This document shows positions 48,149 to 58,579 of a stretch of DNA of 64,000 nucleotides, piece by piece; position 1 is the stretch's first letter; each line of letters opens with the position of its first letter. Both the position numbers and the translations under genes were made by a program. Below the pieces are notes generated by a model. That model searched no databases and was not told where the DNA came from. It saw only the letters and a program-made list of their open reading frames with translations. The stretch comes from Allacma fusca (taxonomy: Eukaryota > Arthropoda > Collembola > Symphypleona > Sminthuridae), in assembly GCA_947179485.1 (NCBI GenBank), contig OX359247.1:35502801-35566800 (forward strand). Reading direction: 5' to 3'.

Positions 48149-49142
48149 CTGATTGTTATCCTTGCCAATTCCAGTGTATTTACGCCTATCCGTGATCTTG
48201 AAAAATCGAATGTTTCGGCATGCCACTGTACTGATTTTTTCGCTTTTTGATGCTTCCGAAAAAGCCGGTCGAATCCTCACGAGAAGTTCGATGAAATGGA
48301 ACTGCCCGCCAGATAAAGATTTCATTTGAATACATTTATCGGGAAGACTGCTCAGCTCTCTTTCACTTATGCCATCCAAAAAATTTTCACTGATGAATGT
48401 GGCCGCTAAACAGTTTTGATGTGTTTGGTTTGTTGCGAAGTACTTCAGGCATGTTCCGTCACCAGCTGTGACCATGAAATCTGTCAATTGTTTAGCGATG
48501 TATTTGTTTACCGAACTGATGATACACTTTTACGAACGTGATTAGAACTGAACCATACTATAAAATAAACTGAACTAATATCATATAAAGGACTGCAATA
48601 ACTGCATACTTACTTTCACTGGCATGTGGGTTGCCATAAGCATTGAGCACAACCACATGGAAAATGAAGTTGCCGTAGGAACGATGGGAAGCTTTGAATC
48701 CAAAATAATCCTTCTGCTTCGGGAAACATACAACTAAAGTCAGTTGTGTTCCAGATTTTGTGTTTCCACCCCGAAGTTTTATCTTCCGGGATGCTACCCA
48801 CACAAGTCCGATCCGTCTGTAAAGTGAGCAGATATTTTCCAATATTTTCCAAAACACCAGCTTATTTGCATGAAAAGTCGTTAATTTTGTACACTGTAAA
48901 TAAAGTATTGATATTGTACAGGCTGAACAAAAATACTTTGAACACCATCGTATTTATACCAAAATTACAAGCAATTTTGCTTACACCGGGATGTTTTCTC
49001 CAGGTATTTGAGGATGCGGTATTTCCATTTGACCCTGAAATATCCGGCACTTTTTTGAATCCCAAGGTACACCATGGTCTTCATAACTGGACTGTAAAAC
49101 CACTCTTGTTTCAATTTCTCCACTTTCTCTTCCAGCCATCAT
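48149..49142 (-). CDS. Gene C: truncated paralogue of A/B/D (MATH-like part only)
   Basis: Exons in transcription order: 49142-48985 (or from an acceptor at 49094), 48816-48614, 48480-48149. They align with exons 3-5 of gene A: a PV|RIGLVWVAS join in phase 2, LTLVVCFPKQKDY, then FHVVVLNAYGNPHASE and a phase 1 join to FMVTAGDGTCLKYF, matching VSIKAGSGTC in A. The BTB/BACK-like tail of A, B and D was not found downstream; the frame ends soon after 48149. The N-terminal coiled coil is also not found, though two exon-like pieces at 50161-49938 may be its 5' part. It is inverted relative to its neighbours and converges on gene B. It may be a pseudogene or a short family member. Confidence 0.55.
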
Positions 49143-49363
49143 TTCATTCAGATTTTAGACTCATTGGGGTGACTGGAAACGCAAAAAAACAAATCACTTT
49201 ATAATTTCCATACTCTTAGTTAGCAACTTGTAGCAGTGTGCATTTTTGCAAGCATTTTCATTAAGCAGTAAGAATACCCGCAGCTGTACGGTATTAAATA
49301 TAATAAATCTCACCCATCTGCTACATAAGTTCTGAATTTATTGCTAATTATAAACTTGTGTTG

Positions 49364-49380
49364 CACACACACACACACAC
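49364..49380. repeat. (CA)n microsatellite
   Basis: Short run of CA dinucleotides upstream of gene C. Confidence 0.75.
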
Positions 49381-49937
49381 TATCACACTATCCATGTTTA
49401 TGCATATCTTCAGAATTTGAAAAATTACTTATTTCTCCTCAGGAATTTCTTCTATTCACTTAGTATATACTAACAACTATGATACATCTAATAATTATAT
49501 CCACCATATTCAAATGCTCTGCTCAGCAGTTTAACTCAATATTATTTCTATTTAATATTCTTCTTAAAGAATACTACCTACACACGTTAACTTATTAAAA
49601 AACAAGAGCGATCACCTGCGGCATGCGACAATACCACCGGATTTTGATGTTCTACTAAACACTTACTAAGCAAAATCTATTATTTTTGGTTGACTCGCAA
49701 AACCAATATTACATGATTATAATAGTTACAATTATTATTCAATTTAACTACCCGTCCAAAAAGCTCAGTTAACAATCATAGAACCGGAAATGCACCACAA
49801 ATGCTCACCACCAACCCAAAAGTATTTCACAAAAAAATCAGAATGCATAAATTATCAAATTAGGACCAAAGTACTACAAGAATCCCAAGCTTCCTGCCAA
49901 GAAAAAACAACATTTAAAAATAACTATTATTTTTGAT

Positions 49938-50161
49938 TTACACAGTGTACTCAATGCAAACGCCTGGCTGCAGAAGAATCCTTACATAACCCTTGTCGTT
50001 GGACTCCACCTATAAAAATTATCAAAGCAGAAATTGCAAAATACAACACTTCAAATTTCCATGAAGACCTTTAAATTAACAATAATTTCCTCAATTATTA
50101 CATAATTTACCTGCCAAGCTATTCTATATTTTGAGTCAGTCAGACACTTCACACAACGGAA
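49938..50161 (-). CDS. Two orphan exon-like segments
   Basis: 50161-50111 (FRCVKCLTDSKYRIAWQ) and 50009-49938 (VESNDKGYVRILLQPGVCI, then EYTV and stop) are flanked by good acceptor/donor sites and join in phase 0. The composition is protein-like and unlike chance frames nearby. They could be the 3' end of a small gene whose start is lost, perhaps near the transposon at 50456, or 5' exons of gene C using the GTGTAA donor after EYT and the in-phase acceptor at 49094. No family recognised. Confidence 0.35.
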
Positions 50162-50447
50162 CTGTTATTTAAATCGTGTAAATAATCCAAAATTACCGAC
50201 AGCTCGGACTTTGTGGGTCACTAGAAATAAAATAAGGTAGAAAGCGCTCCCTTGAAGTGATTATAGAATTTAATTTTAATCAACTAATTATTAATGACAC
50301 AAAATTTCCCTTTGCGTCAACCTCCCGATGTCCTCAAGCTCATGCGAACGGGTTTTGCGCACACACCTTCACAGTAAAAAGGGCGGAACTGTTATTTAAG
50401 CGTCACATTGCATTGCATTGGCGTCACAATACACCGAGCCATACATA

Positions 50448-51706
50448 CCTATGTACAGTCATGGGCAATTGGTTTACCTTGCCTTTAACATTGCCATGAA
50501 AATTAAATACAATATCACCTGCCTTTTCGCCTTCCCTGCATCATATTTTGCAATTTCCCCTTATCCAAAAGGTGGGTTAATATTTTTGCCTTCCTTGCCT
50601 TTTTGTAAAATTTCAAAATGCCTTGTCTAACCTTAAATGCTCTTTTTGTTCGAAAATAGGATTAGCTGCATGTAACATGTGGCTGGGTCTGCAAAACGAT
50701 ATAGAATTATGCAATGAACGTGTTTGAAATAGACGGCAGTATTCCTGTACCAATACAGTCACAATTTATTTTAAAAAATGAGTATTGAACGAATTGGAGC
50801 TGTTTCGCATCCGAGTTTGAGTAGCAGTCCAATTTAGAGAAGTTTCTCCATTTTCTCTCTCGTAAAAGAAATTGTGTAGGAGATTTTGTAGATGAATGAG
50901 CATCTTAACTCTTGAACATCGAGTGGATTATTCCATGAATGGCTTTCTAGAATATTTTACAATTTAATGTTCGTATTTATTTTGAGTGTAAATTTTAAAT
51001 ACTTTGATTGTAAAAAAGAATCATTTTGAGTTTCTAATTATTATCAACGGGAGAGCTTTCCAAATGATTAATAGTTTGTCCATCCTTGCCGGGCACTATA
51101 CTTCAATGGTCCCGAATCTTCGCATTGGAGGCATTTTAGCTTTCCTCCAGATTTATTTTTTGACATTTCAACAAACTGGAAGTATTTCACTAGATCTTCT
51201 CTCACTTTGAGCTCTAATCTTTAACAGGCATTTCAGAAATTGTTACAGCAATGATTTCACAAACTCTGACAGAAAAGTTCCAAATTCGCATGCCTTCCAC
51301 TAATTGTAAGTAAGAGAACTGTTGAATTTAATGGGTATATACAATTACAATAACGTCTAGCGAGGTATTATCTCAATGCTTTGCTAACGTGGTCGTCTCA
51401 ATGTTATGTAAATATGGATGTAAAACGTGTTCACTGCTATTTTTGTTTGTATTTCTCGCCGAAAGATGCCCTCGCAATACAATTTTTGATCCTTACCTTA
51501 ATCCTTAGCATAAATTGAGCCTTCCTAAAACCTTGCCTTTATTACCAAAATTTTCAAGCCTTTCTACTAAATTTCTTTGTTCGTCTATAAATTTTTAAGC
51601 CTTCCTTTCTCCTTGCCTTCATTGTAGCGGGTTTTAAATGCCTTCTTTCCTTTTTGCCTTATACCAAGGCCTTTCCCAAGGCAAGGTGCCCATAACTGCC
51701 TATGTA
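50448..51706. mobile_element. hAT-like non-autonomous DNA transposon with 8-bp target duplication
   Basis: The element spans 50456-51698 (1,243 bp). The left end CAGTCATGGGCA and the reverse complement of the right end, CAGTTATGGGCA, match at 11 of 12 bases; both are flanked by the exact 8-bp direct repeat CCTATGTA (50448-50455 and 51699-51706). Subterminal regions are crowded with CCTTGCC/GCCTTCC motifs, as in hAT elements where transposase binds such repeats. No transposase is encoded; the longest interior frame (51004-51210) is unrelated. hAT assignment rests on the 8-bp duplication and CAG-type ends. It lies between genes C and D. Confidence 0.8.
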
Positions 51707-52133
51707 TGTAACCACAGGTATAGGCACTTATTGTCAAAGATTCGTTCAGAGGCATCAAACATCAGGTCATCATCGTCATCAGGACGAGGGTGAAGGCTGC
51801 TCCGTGTCCGTACTCTGTGCTGACGAAATGAAATGCGTACTAGTAGATAAATAGTGGATTTTAGTCCATCATTTGCATTTTGGAATAATTACTTATTACA
51901 ATAATTATATGAATATTCTTTGATATCCAATCCAGCAATTACACTGTTGTATTCTTTAAGCATAGACTCGTCGGTTGTGATTTCTGCCTTTCAATTTCTA
52001 AACACAGGTCGTGATTAAACTCCAGCATTGTTTTTTGGTTATAGTTAAAATTAGTTATTAATAGCATTAATATTACAAATTTTGTGAGGGTAAGTACTTA
52101 AGTATCTAAATAGCAGAACTTCAAACAGATATA

Positions 52134-55100
52134 ATGGCTTCAAAAAAAATGAAGATACAGACCTGCAAGGCGAGAGTAACTGGAGCTGAACAGCGCTTGT
52201 TGTTGCAGTGTAAGTTCTAAAAATCCAATGAAGATGGAATAATAATTATTATAATTACTAGTGTAATGTATTATTAACAGGACAACTAATTAATTGCGTG
52301 CTTTTTTAAAATAAAGTAAGAAGTAGACCTGAATTTATTGGGTTATTTTGCAGTTGAAACCTCGACGAGTAACCTGATCCGAAGTGTGAACCAACTCGTG
52401 CAGAATGGCGAAGTAGTTGAGAATGTGTTAGAGGAGCTCCAGAGTAAATTGATGACCCTTAAAGACAGAGTCCCTGCGGGGGCCACTGAGGCGACGTTTT
52501 TGAGTCCGAGAGTTTTGGCGAAAAAAGATTTGCAACAGCTGCGTCAGGATGGGGTGAGTTTTTGTTTGGGAGACGTACCTGGGGGAAATCGATGTAGGAG
52601 CGACTTAATACATGAAAAATTGTGTTCCTGGTGTTTAATAACGGGAATAGAGCTGGATTTTGAAATGATACCTTGCATGCATAGGGGGAAACCGAGGCTT
52701 TCCACAGGGGGGTCTCAATGTACCAAAAAGAGTCGCCGTGTGTGGGGTGTCAAAATACAGTACGGTCAGGTCATTATTATACAAAGTTGCCAGATCCGGG
52801 TCTGGAAAACGTTCCCTAACCTGCGACCCCGGTTAGTCGGGGAAGTGACCCGTCATAGTCGGAGATTTTATCTAGATATCGGGGAAGTAGGCAATTTTTG
52901 GAAAGGCTGGCGGGGTCGCCGGGAAAAATTGACGTAGTCGGAAAATTTCCGAAAATGTGGGTGGCGGGGTGGCCGAGAAAACTCGGAAAAAGTCGGATTT
53001 TTTTGGAATTCTCCCTGGTGGGGTAGCCGGGAAAACTCGACGACGTCGGAAAATTTTTGGGAATTTGAATGGCGGGGTCGGCGTGAAAAATCGACGCAGT
53101 CGGATTTTTTTTGGAATTTTCCCTGGTGGGGTAGCCGGAAAAAATCGACGCAGTCGGAAAATTTTTGGAAATTTGGCTGGCGGGGTCGTCGGGAAAACTC
53201 GATGAAGTCGGATTTTTTTATGAATTTTCCATGGATGGTTCGCCGGAAAAATTCGACAGTCGGAAATTTTTTGAAATTTTACCTGGCGGGGGACGTCGGG
53301 AAAGCTCGATAAAGTCGGAAAATTTTTGAAAATGGTAGTCGGTAAATTTCGTGTTTGAGTCGGGGAAGTCCCAATTTTGGTTAGTCGGGTAGTTGGAACT
53401 TTTTCCAGACCCGCCAGATCCTGACGAGAAAAATACTAGGCTCCCTAATTTTCATCGCAAGATTTATTCTTGTATTTAAAATATCTTATCTAACCTCACA
53501 TTTGGCAGTTTTAAAGCGATCGTAGAATTATTAATAATTTTAATAGTCATTTCTTTGAAAAAACGCATAACCTGCTAATAGCGTTAACCGTATAACAAGG
53601 TCACGTCCTGACACCCTAGGTCAACTGGGGTCTGCCCGGACACCGTAGGACACATGGGGTCTGTTCGAATGCATGTGTCAGGTCTTTTCAGACTCATTGG
53701 AGAAGTTGCAACAGTGAGACCCCGGTCAACTGGGGTCTGTCCGGAGACCTGTGAGAGCTGGGATTATATCCGAACACTCTGGGTCAGCTGTGGTCTATCC
53801 GGACGCTCTGAGTTAGTTGGGGTCTGTCCGGAGACCCTGTGAGAGCTAGGATTATATTCAGACACTCTGGGATTGCTGGGGCCTGTCCGGACACCCTGGG
53901 TCAACTGGGGTGTGTCAGGACACCGTGGGAGAGCTGGGGTCTCTTTCGGGACACCCCAGGTCCCTGTCGGGACACCCCAGGTCCCTGTCGGGACACCCCA
54001 GGTCCCTGTCGGGACACCCAGTGACAATTGGGGTCGGTCCGGACACCCCAGGGTCAACGGCGTCTGTTCGGACACTCCAAGAGAACTGGTGTCTCTTTCG
54101 GGACACCCAAGGTCCTTCTCCGGACATCGTGGGAAAGCTGGGGTCGTTCGGGACACTCTGGGTCTGAAATGAGACCCTTGTCCGGACACCCTGGAAAAGC
54201 TGGGGTCTTTCGGGGCACCCGTGGTCAGAAATGAGACCCATGTCCGGCCTCCGGCCGGCCATGGGTCTCACTTCTGACCCTTTCTCCAGAGGGGTCTCGA
54301 ATTGTTCTGGCATACCAGGGTTTCCCCCTATGCTTGCATGTTAAGGCTTCTAACTTCTGAGTGTACGAAATGGAGGCGTTTGTTGTATTATTATCTTCCA
54401 GATTATATATATGTTCCTTTAATTTCAAGGGTCAATCTGGTGGTTCTTATATGAATGAGCACTGGTATATGCGTCTGTACTTCTGCATTTCGTAGATATG
54501 GAAATATATAGTTCGTTGCTGGGTGTAAGTATCGTTCAATTGATGTAAAAATATCCGTTATTGCAGGTTCAGAACACGAATTGTCGTGTTTTTAAAAGCC
54601 TTTGCTTGTTGGAAAGTCAAGGTTTTGTGGAGGGAGGCCCTCCGAACCTTCTCATCTTCCTAGGAAAGTTTCTAATTGTTCACCATGGGGAGGAAATTTC
54701 GGTGTAAGTACTGCGGTGACGGTTGTTCCCAAAGAATCTATGTTGTATTTCATATTTCATTAACAAGTAAAACACGAAAAATTTGCAAAGATTTTAACAA
54801 TTTGGGGTGTAAAACGATGTCTTGTTCAGTAGGGGATGCAATATGGGGTATATGGAGGTTGTAAAATGTTCATGTGTTTATTCTTGAATTTTCACAGTCG
54901 CATTGGATTTTGTTGGCCTGAACCTGTAGTGTTTTTAATGTGCTTTCCTTTCCGGGAAGATAAGGAAGAGAATTTCTTCGGCGACATGCAAGTTAAACTT
55001 CGATTTTTGGATGATTCTGGAAATGAGCGCTTGGAAAAAAGTTAGTGGAGGATTTTAGGTTTGATGGTCAATGGTGTCATTTATATGAATATATTGAATA

Positions 55101-56642
55101 TGTAATTATTTACGAAATCATCCAGTATTTTGATGACTGCGTTTGTTAAAGGCATCAGTGTGGCGGCTTTCAATGGTTCATGCTCATTTTCACCCTCGGC
55201 TACAAACATTGAGCATTTAAATTGTGAGGATCCAACACATGAAGAGCATGTTACATCGGATGACGACAAGCGAAACATTCAGAAATGCTTTATATTATGT
55301 GATGATGTTAAAGATAAGTGTTTCTACTCGCTTCAGCTTGAAATAGAGTGCGTCTGGATGCTTGAGATGGAAAGAACTAGCGAAACCAAGAATACAGATG
55401 TTTCTGAGTCTGAGCAGTGCAACGATCTTGGAACTGCCGCAGAACAAGATATGGTTTTTGAACCTACAGATGCGAAAAAAATACATCTTGAAAAGCAAAA
55501 CATTTGTACCGAAAATGTAGTAAAAAGGGAAATTTTACCTGAAACTTCTGCGTCACAAGAACAAGTGGTAGAACGTACTGCGAAACAAAATGTGCCTTTT
55601 GGGTGTAATTTGGCACAAGAAATAAACCATGCACCATCTACTACCAGTTCTGAACGTAATGATTTACTTTTTTGTTTTAGTCTGGTAACACTTAACTTTA
55701 AAGGGGCGCTAACTATTACAAAGCAATTTTAATGAAATGATTACTTAAAGCGATTTTAAATCGATGCTATATTGCTTTTGCAACTTGAAGGCGGATGTGG
55801 AAAAAGTTCTACAAGCCCAACTATCCTAAAATTGGTAGTTGCCCAACTAACCCGCCAGAACAAATGGCCAAAATCCCGCCGGCAAGTTTGCCCAACTACT
55901 CGGGTAGACCAAATTTTTTTTGCCCAACTACCTGAGTAGCCCAATTTTTTTTTGCCCAACCACCTGGGTAGCCCAATAAAATTCTGCCCAACTACCCAGC
56001 CATTTCTAACTGCCCAACCACTTTGACCATGTGCCCAACTAACCGGGTTCTCAGGATAGGGAACTTTTTCCACATCCGCTTGAAGGGTGCATTCGTATGA
56101 ATTTTACACCAATTAACTACTTTTTAGAGGAAGTACCAGCTGTGGCAAGTATAACTGGACGAAAAACACCTGAAATAGTTTCAGAAAACCCAGTAACAAA
56201 AAACCCGTTGCTTTTCAAATTAACTCCCGGTGGTATTGCAGCTGTCAAGAGCTGGGCCTGTAAATCTGACACTGAATTTTGGTCCCAAGACATCCCTGTA
56301 AACCTAGAGATTCTCCATTTTGCCCATAGAGTGCAAATGCCCGAGTTGATCAAGCATGTGTTGAAAAATTTAGAATCGGTTGAAGAGAAAAGATTCACAT
56401 TTGAGTTTGCAATGGATGTTTTAGCTGCTGCTGAAATGTATCGAGTTGAAATGCCGGAGCTGATGCACAGAACAGCTCATTTCATTTTGTAAGTTCACTG
56501 ATTTACTTCCATGTGGCATGTAATTTTTGCGAGGTTGTCCAATCTTTGTTTCGTAGTGTCGCATAATTTTACAAAATCTCTTTAGGAAGATGTTGTGCTT
56601 ACAATAGTATGTAATAATAATTACAGGGACAAGGAACGCTGA
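52134..56642 (+). CDS. Gene D: coiled-coil / MATH-like / BTB-like-tail protein
   Basis: Seven exons: 52134-52209, 52354-52553, 54567-54703, 54898-55040, 55152-55655, 56128-56488, 56627-56642, in consistent phase, 478 residues. The N-terminus MASKKMKIQTCKAR precedes a coiled-coil-like stretch (SNLIRSVNQLVQNGEVVENV). The MATH-like part has VRIGFCWPEPVVFLMCFPF and VKLRFLDDSGNE. A long acidic, Ser/Thr/Glu-rich region (exon 5) separates it from the tail VNLEILHFAHRVQMPELIKH and MDVLAAAEMYRVEMPELMHR, resembling the end of BTB plus BACK. Exon 5 starts at the acceptor ending 55151, which restores alignment to A (VSIKAGSGTC vs SVAAFNGSCS). Intron 2 is 2 kb and full of minisatellites and transposon ends; intron 5 holds a MITE. 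The role is unknown; by analogy it may be a ubiquitin-ligase adaptor. Confidence 0.72.
52789..53421. mobile_element. MITE with internal 54-bp tandem repeats
   Basis: Element 52798-53412 (615 bp). The left end GGGTCTGGAAAACGTTCC and the reverse complement of the right end, GGGTCTGGAAAAAGTTCC, differ at one of 18 bases. The 9 bases GCCAGATCC occur directly on both sides (52789-52797, 53413-53421), so the duplication is 8 or 9 bp depending on where the ends are placed. The body is tandem 54-bp units starting GGYGGGGTNGCCGG. The 46 bases at its left end closely resemble the right end of the MITE at 55792-56078, so they are one family. It lies in intron 2 of gene D. Confidence 0.78.
52910..53340. 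repeat. 54-bp minisatellite (about 8 copies)
   Basis: Units begin GGCGGGGT or GGTGGGGT, continue with a CCGGGAAAACTCGA-like segment, GTCGGA and a T-rich run, and repeat every 54 bases with substitutions and a few shorter copies. Two unit flavours alternate (GGAAAATTTTTGG and GGATTTTTTTTGG), suggesting growth by a 108-bp double unit. The period is divisible by three, which explains the open frame of 18-residue repeats; it is not a gene. Confidence 0.8.
53604..54290. repeat. GC-rich GGACACCC/GGTCTG minisatellite
   Basis: About 690 bases of imperfect units built from GGGGTCTGTCCGGACACCC and CTGGGTCAACT. At 53947-54019 a 21-bp unit (CGGGACACCCCAGGTCCCTGT) is repeated about 3.5 times almost exactly. 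The right end carries an inverted repeat, GGTCAGAAATGAGACCCATG (54223-54242) facing its near-perfect complement at 54260-54279. Base composition differs sharply from the AT-rich surroundings. All frames here are repeat artefacts. Confidence 0.8.
55784..56086. mobile_element. MITE with internal repeats in gene D intron 5
   Basis: Element 55792-56078 (287 bp). Both ends read CGGATGTGGAAAAAGTTC inward, an exact 18-bp terminal inverted repeat, flanked by the exact 8-bp direct repeat CTTGAAGG (55784-55791, 56079-56086). The interior is about six copies of a 25-32-base unit beginning TGCCCAACTACC and usually continuing GGGTAGCCCAAT with a T run. It lies wholly in intron 5 (55656-56127), ending 49 bases before the acceptor. 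Related to the element at 52798-53412. Confidence 0.85.
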
Positions 56643-56931
56643 TCAATTTTTTCCGAAATCTTCTGAAGACAGTGCTGATTTTTTAGCTTTCATTTTGATC
56701 ATTTGGCGTAGCTGTGTATCTTGTTTTGTTCTACTATTGTGTTAGTGTGTTTGTCCCTCTTCTCTCAAACTAATTTGTGTTTTTCATGCTTGCTTAGTGT
56801 AAAACAATTTTTGTAAAATGTTAAAAGGGTGGAGTATTTAATGTTATTGTTTTATTGTACTTGTGACTTGTCCTATGAGCAAGGAATAAGAGAGAAGATC
56901 TTTTGCGTTTGAATAACGCTAGTTTATTGAT

Positions 56932-58579
56932 CTAGGATAGCCAGATTTTTAGAAAATTGTGTTGGATATTGCGAATATTCCTAATGTTATCACTATGAGA
57001 GGACTGTTTTTCAGCAAGGGATCCCACGTTAACGTTCAGTTCCAATTGTTCCTTTACCAGTGTATTAACTTGAGTTGTTAGCTTTGATAAACTGTCATCA
57101 ACTGGAAGAATATAAAAGATAGCTATGAATACAGAAAATTATGTGGTATCTTAATTTATAAGTTCGGTTGTTAATGCTATCAATTATATGCTTTTATACT
57201 ACGGTATTGGTATTTGCTTTAAAAAATACCTTGATCTTTCCATTCCTCCAGTTTCTCGACACTGTCATGAACACCATCCTTAACGGACACACCTTCGTAT
57301 AATTGCTGAAGCTGTTGATGTATTTGACCTTCAATAATTTGTTGAAGCTTACTTGTGATATTCATATTTTCTTCAATTCGGGAGTCTTGGTCCGTGATTC
57401 TAGATGCAATTTGATGTGCCAGCGATTCCAGATTTGTTATCGCCGTTTGGAGGGTTTGGTCCTCCTTTTGTGTCTAACATAATAATTGTATAAATTGCTA
57501 GTTAATCAGCCAGTCCACTAATTTCAAGTCTCCGTTGTTAAAATATTTTCCCGTTTCAATGTGTATTAGATACACATCGATAGAATCAGTACTCGTAGTA
57601 ACTTGAGAAGTAAAGATCAAGTAACTTTATTAGGATGGCTAAGTATTCGGAGTTACCCTTACTCCTATCAGGAACCTTGCAGTTTGTTTATCAATACAAT
57701 ATTCTGTGTCGTATTTTTCTAGGGGATCATTACAATAACGTTGACACTTGGGCAGCTATATTTGAGATTTGAGATGGGAATAATTCGTAAATTTTCTGAG
57801 TTACAAGTACATAAATATTCACACTTTTACTACCTTTAAAATAGTAAAAATGAAATTGCAAACAAACTTAATAGCTAAGGCGAATACGCAACTTATGATG
57901 TATAAAATACAAAATTCTGGGATTTCTACCGTGTCCTATATTGTAATTATAAGACATATGCTTCTTTAGAGTCGCAAAACGAATATTCGCCCTAACTTTT
58001 GCAATATTTTTGCATGTTTATTTTGTCCTACGGCGACAGCATGATTTTGAAAATATGCCTCTAATGTTTCTGCCTGCTTCACCTCCTCATCCGTTTGCTC
58101 GACGATAGTAGACTCAGTGTGAGAAATGTATGCCTTCTGTTGGTCAATTATTCCTTTCAACTTTTCAATCTCCTGGTTTTTCCTTCCAAGTTCCTCCGTA
58201 CTCTCTGCCAACTGTATTTTTTTATAAAATAATTAAGTGAGAAAAGTTTCTTTGTTTTATTTTGTTTTACATTATAACTTTGGTAGTAAATCAACTGATA
58301 ATAATGCCATAACATGAAAATATTTTGGCGATGTTCTAATAATACTTCATAAGTGCTAACCTGACCATTCAAGTGTTTGATTCGGGACTGCAGATCGTGC
58401 TTAGTTTTTTCAATTTGTGTGAGATTTTTCAAGTGTTTGTCAATCAAGTTTTTGAAATATTTAATTTCTCCTTCGTAAGCTTGCTGTTGTGATTTCAGAT
58501 CCAAACTCAGTCGATAGATAGTTTGTTTGAGACATTCGTTTTCCTTTTCTAATGACTTCATTCCATAGTCCCCTTCCAT
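56932..58579 (-). CDS. Coiled-coil protein (4 exons)
   Basis: Exons in transcription order: 58579-58361, 58211-58032, 57473-57230, 57101-56932, in consistent phase, 270 residues. Nearly the whole protein is heptad-rich helix: MEGDYGMKSLEKENECLKQ and YEGEIKYFKNLIDKHLKN in exon 1, ELGRKNQEIEKLKGIIDQQK in exon 2, IASRITDQDSRIEENMNITS in exon 3, LSKLTTQVNTLVKEQLELN in exon 4. There is no signal peptide or membrane segment. It is not recognised as a specific family; cytoskeletal or kinetochore-type coiled coils look alike. The exon 2 donor (GTAGGA) was chosen because it keeps phase; without splicing there the frame would stop at 57966, giving a short isoform. It converges on gene D about 290 bases away. 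Confidence 0.7.

Larger units (their letters stand above)
52671..54346. mobile_element. Possible larger repeat-bearing element in gene D intron 2
   Basis: CATAGGGGGAAACC near 52680 reappears as the reverse complement (GGTTTCCCCCTATG) near 54330, each with an adjacent GCATG, suggesting inverted ends around about 1.67 kb that includes the MITE at 52798-53412 and the GC-rich array at 53604-54290. No target duplication could be defined, so this outer element is tentative. Confidence 0.35.

Noticed and set aside
52957-53205. Open frame of 18-residue Gly/Lys/Arg-rich repeats
   Set aside because: Produced by a 54-bp minisatellite whose period is divisible by three, inside a transposable element in an intron.
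53764-54313. Several overlapping open frames on both strands rich in Pro, Gly, Thr
   Set aside because: All lie in the GC-rich tandem array; open in many frames because of the repeat, with no gene features.
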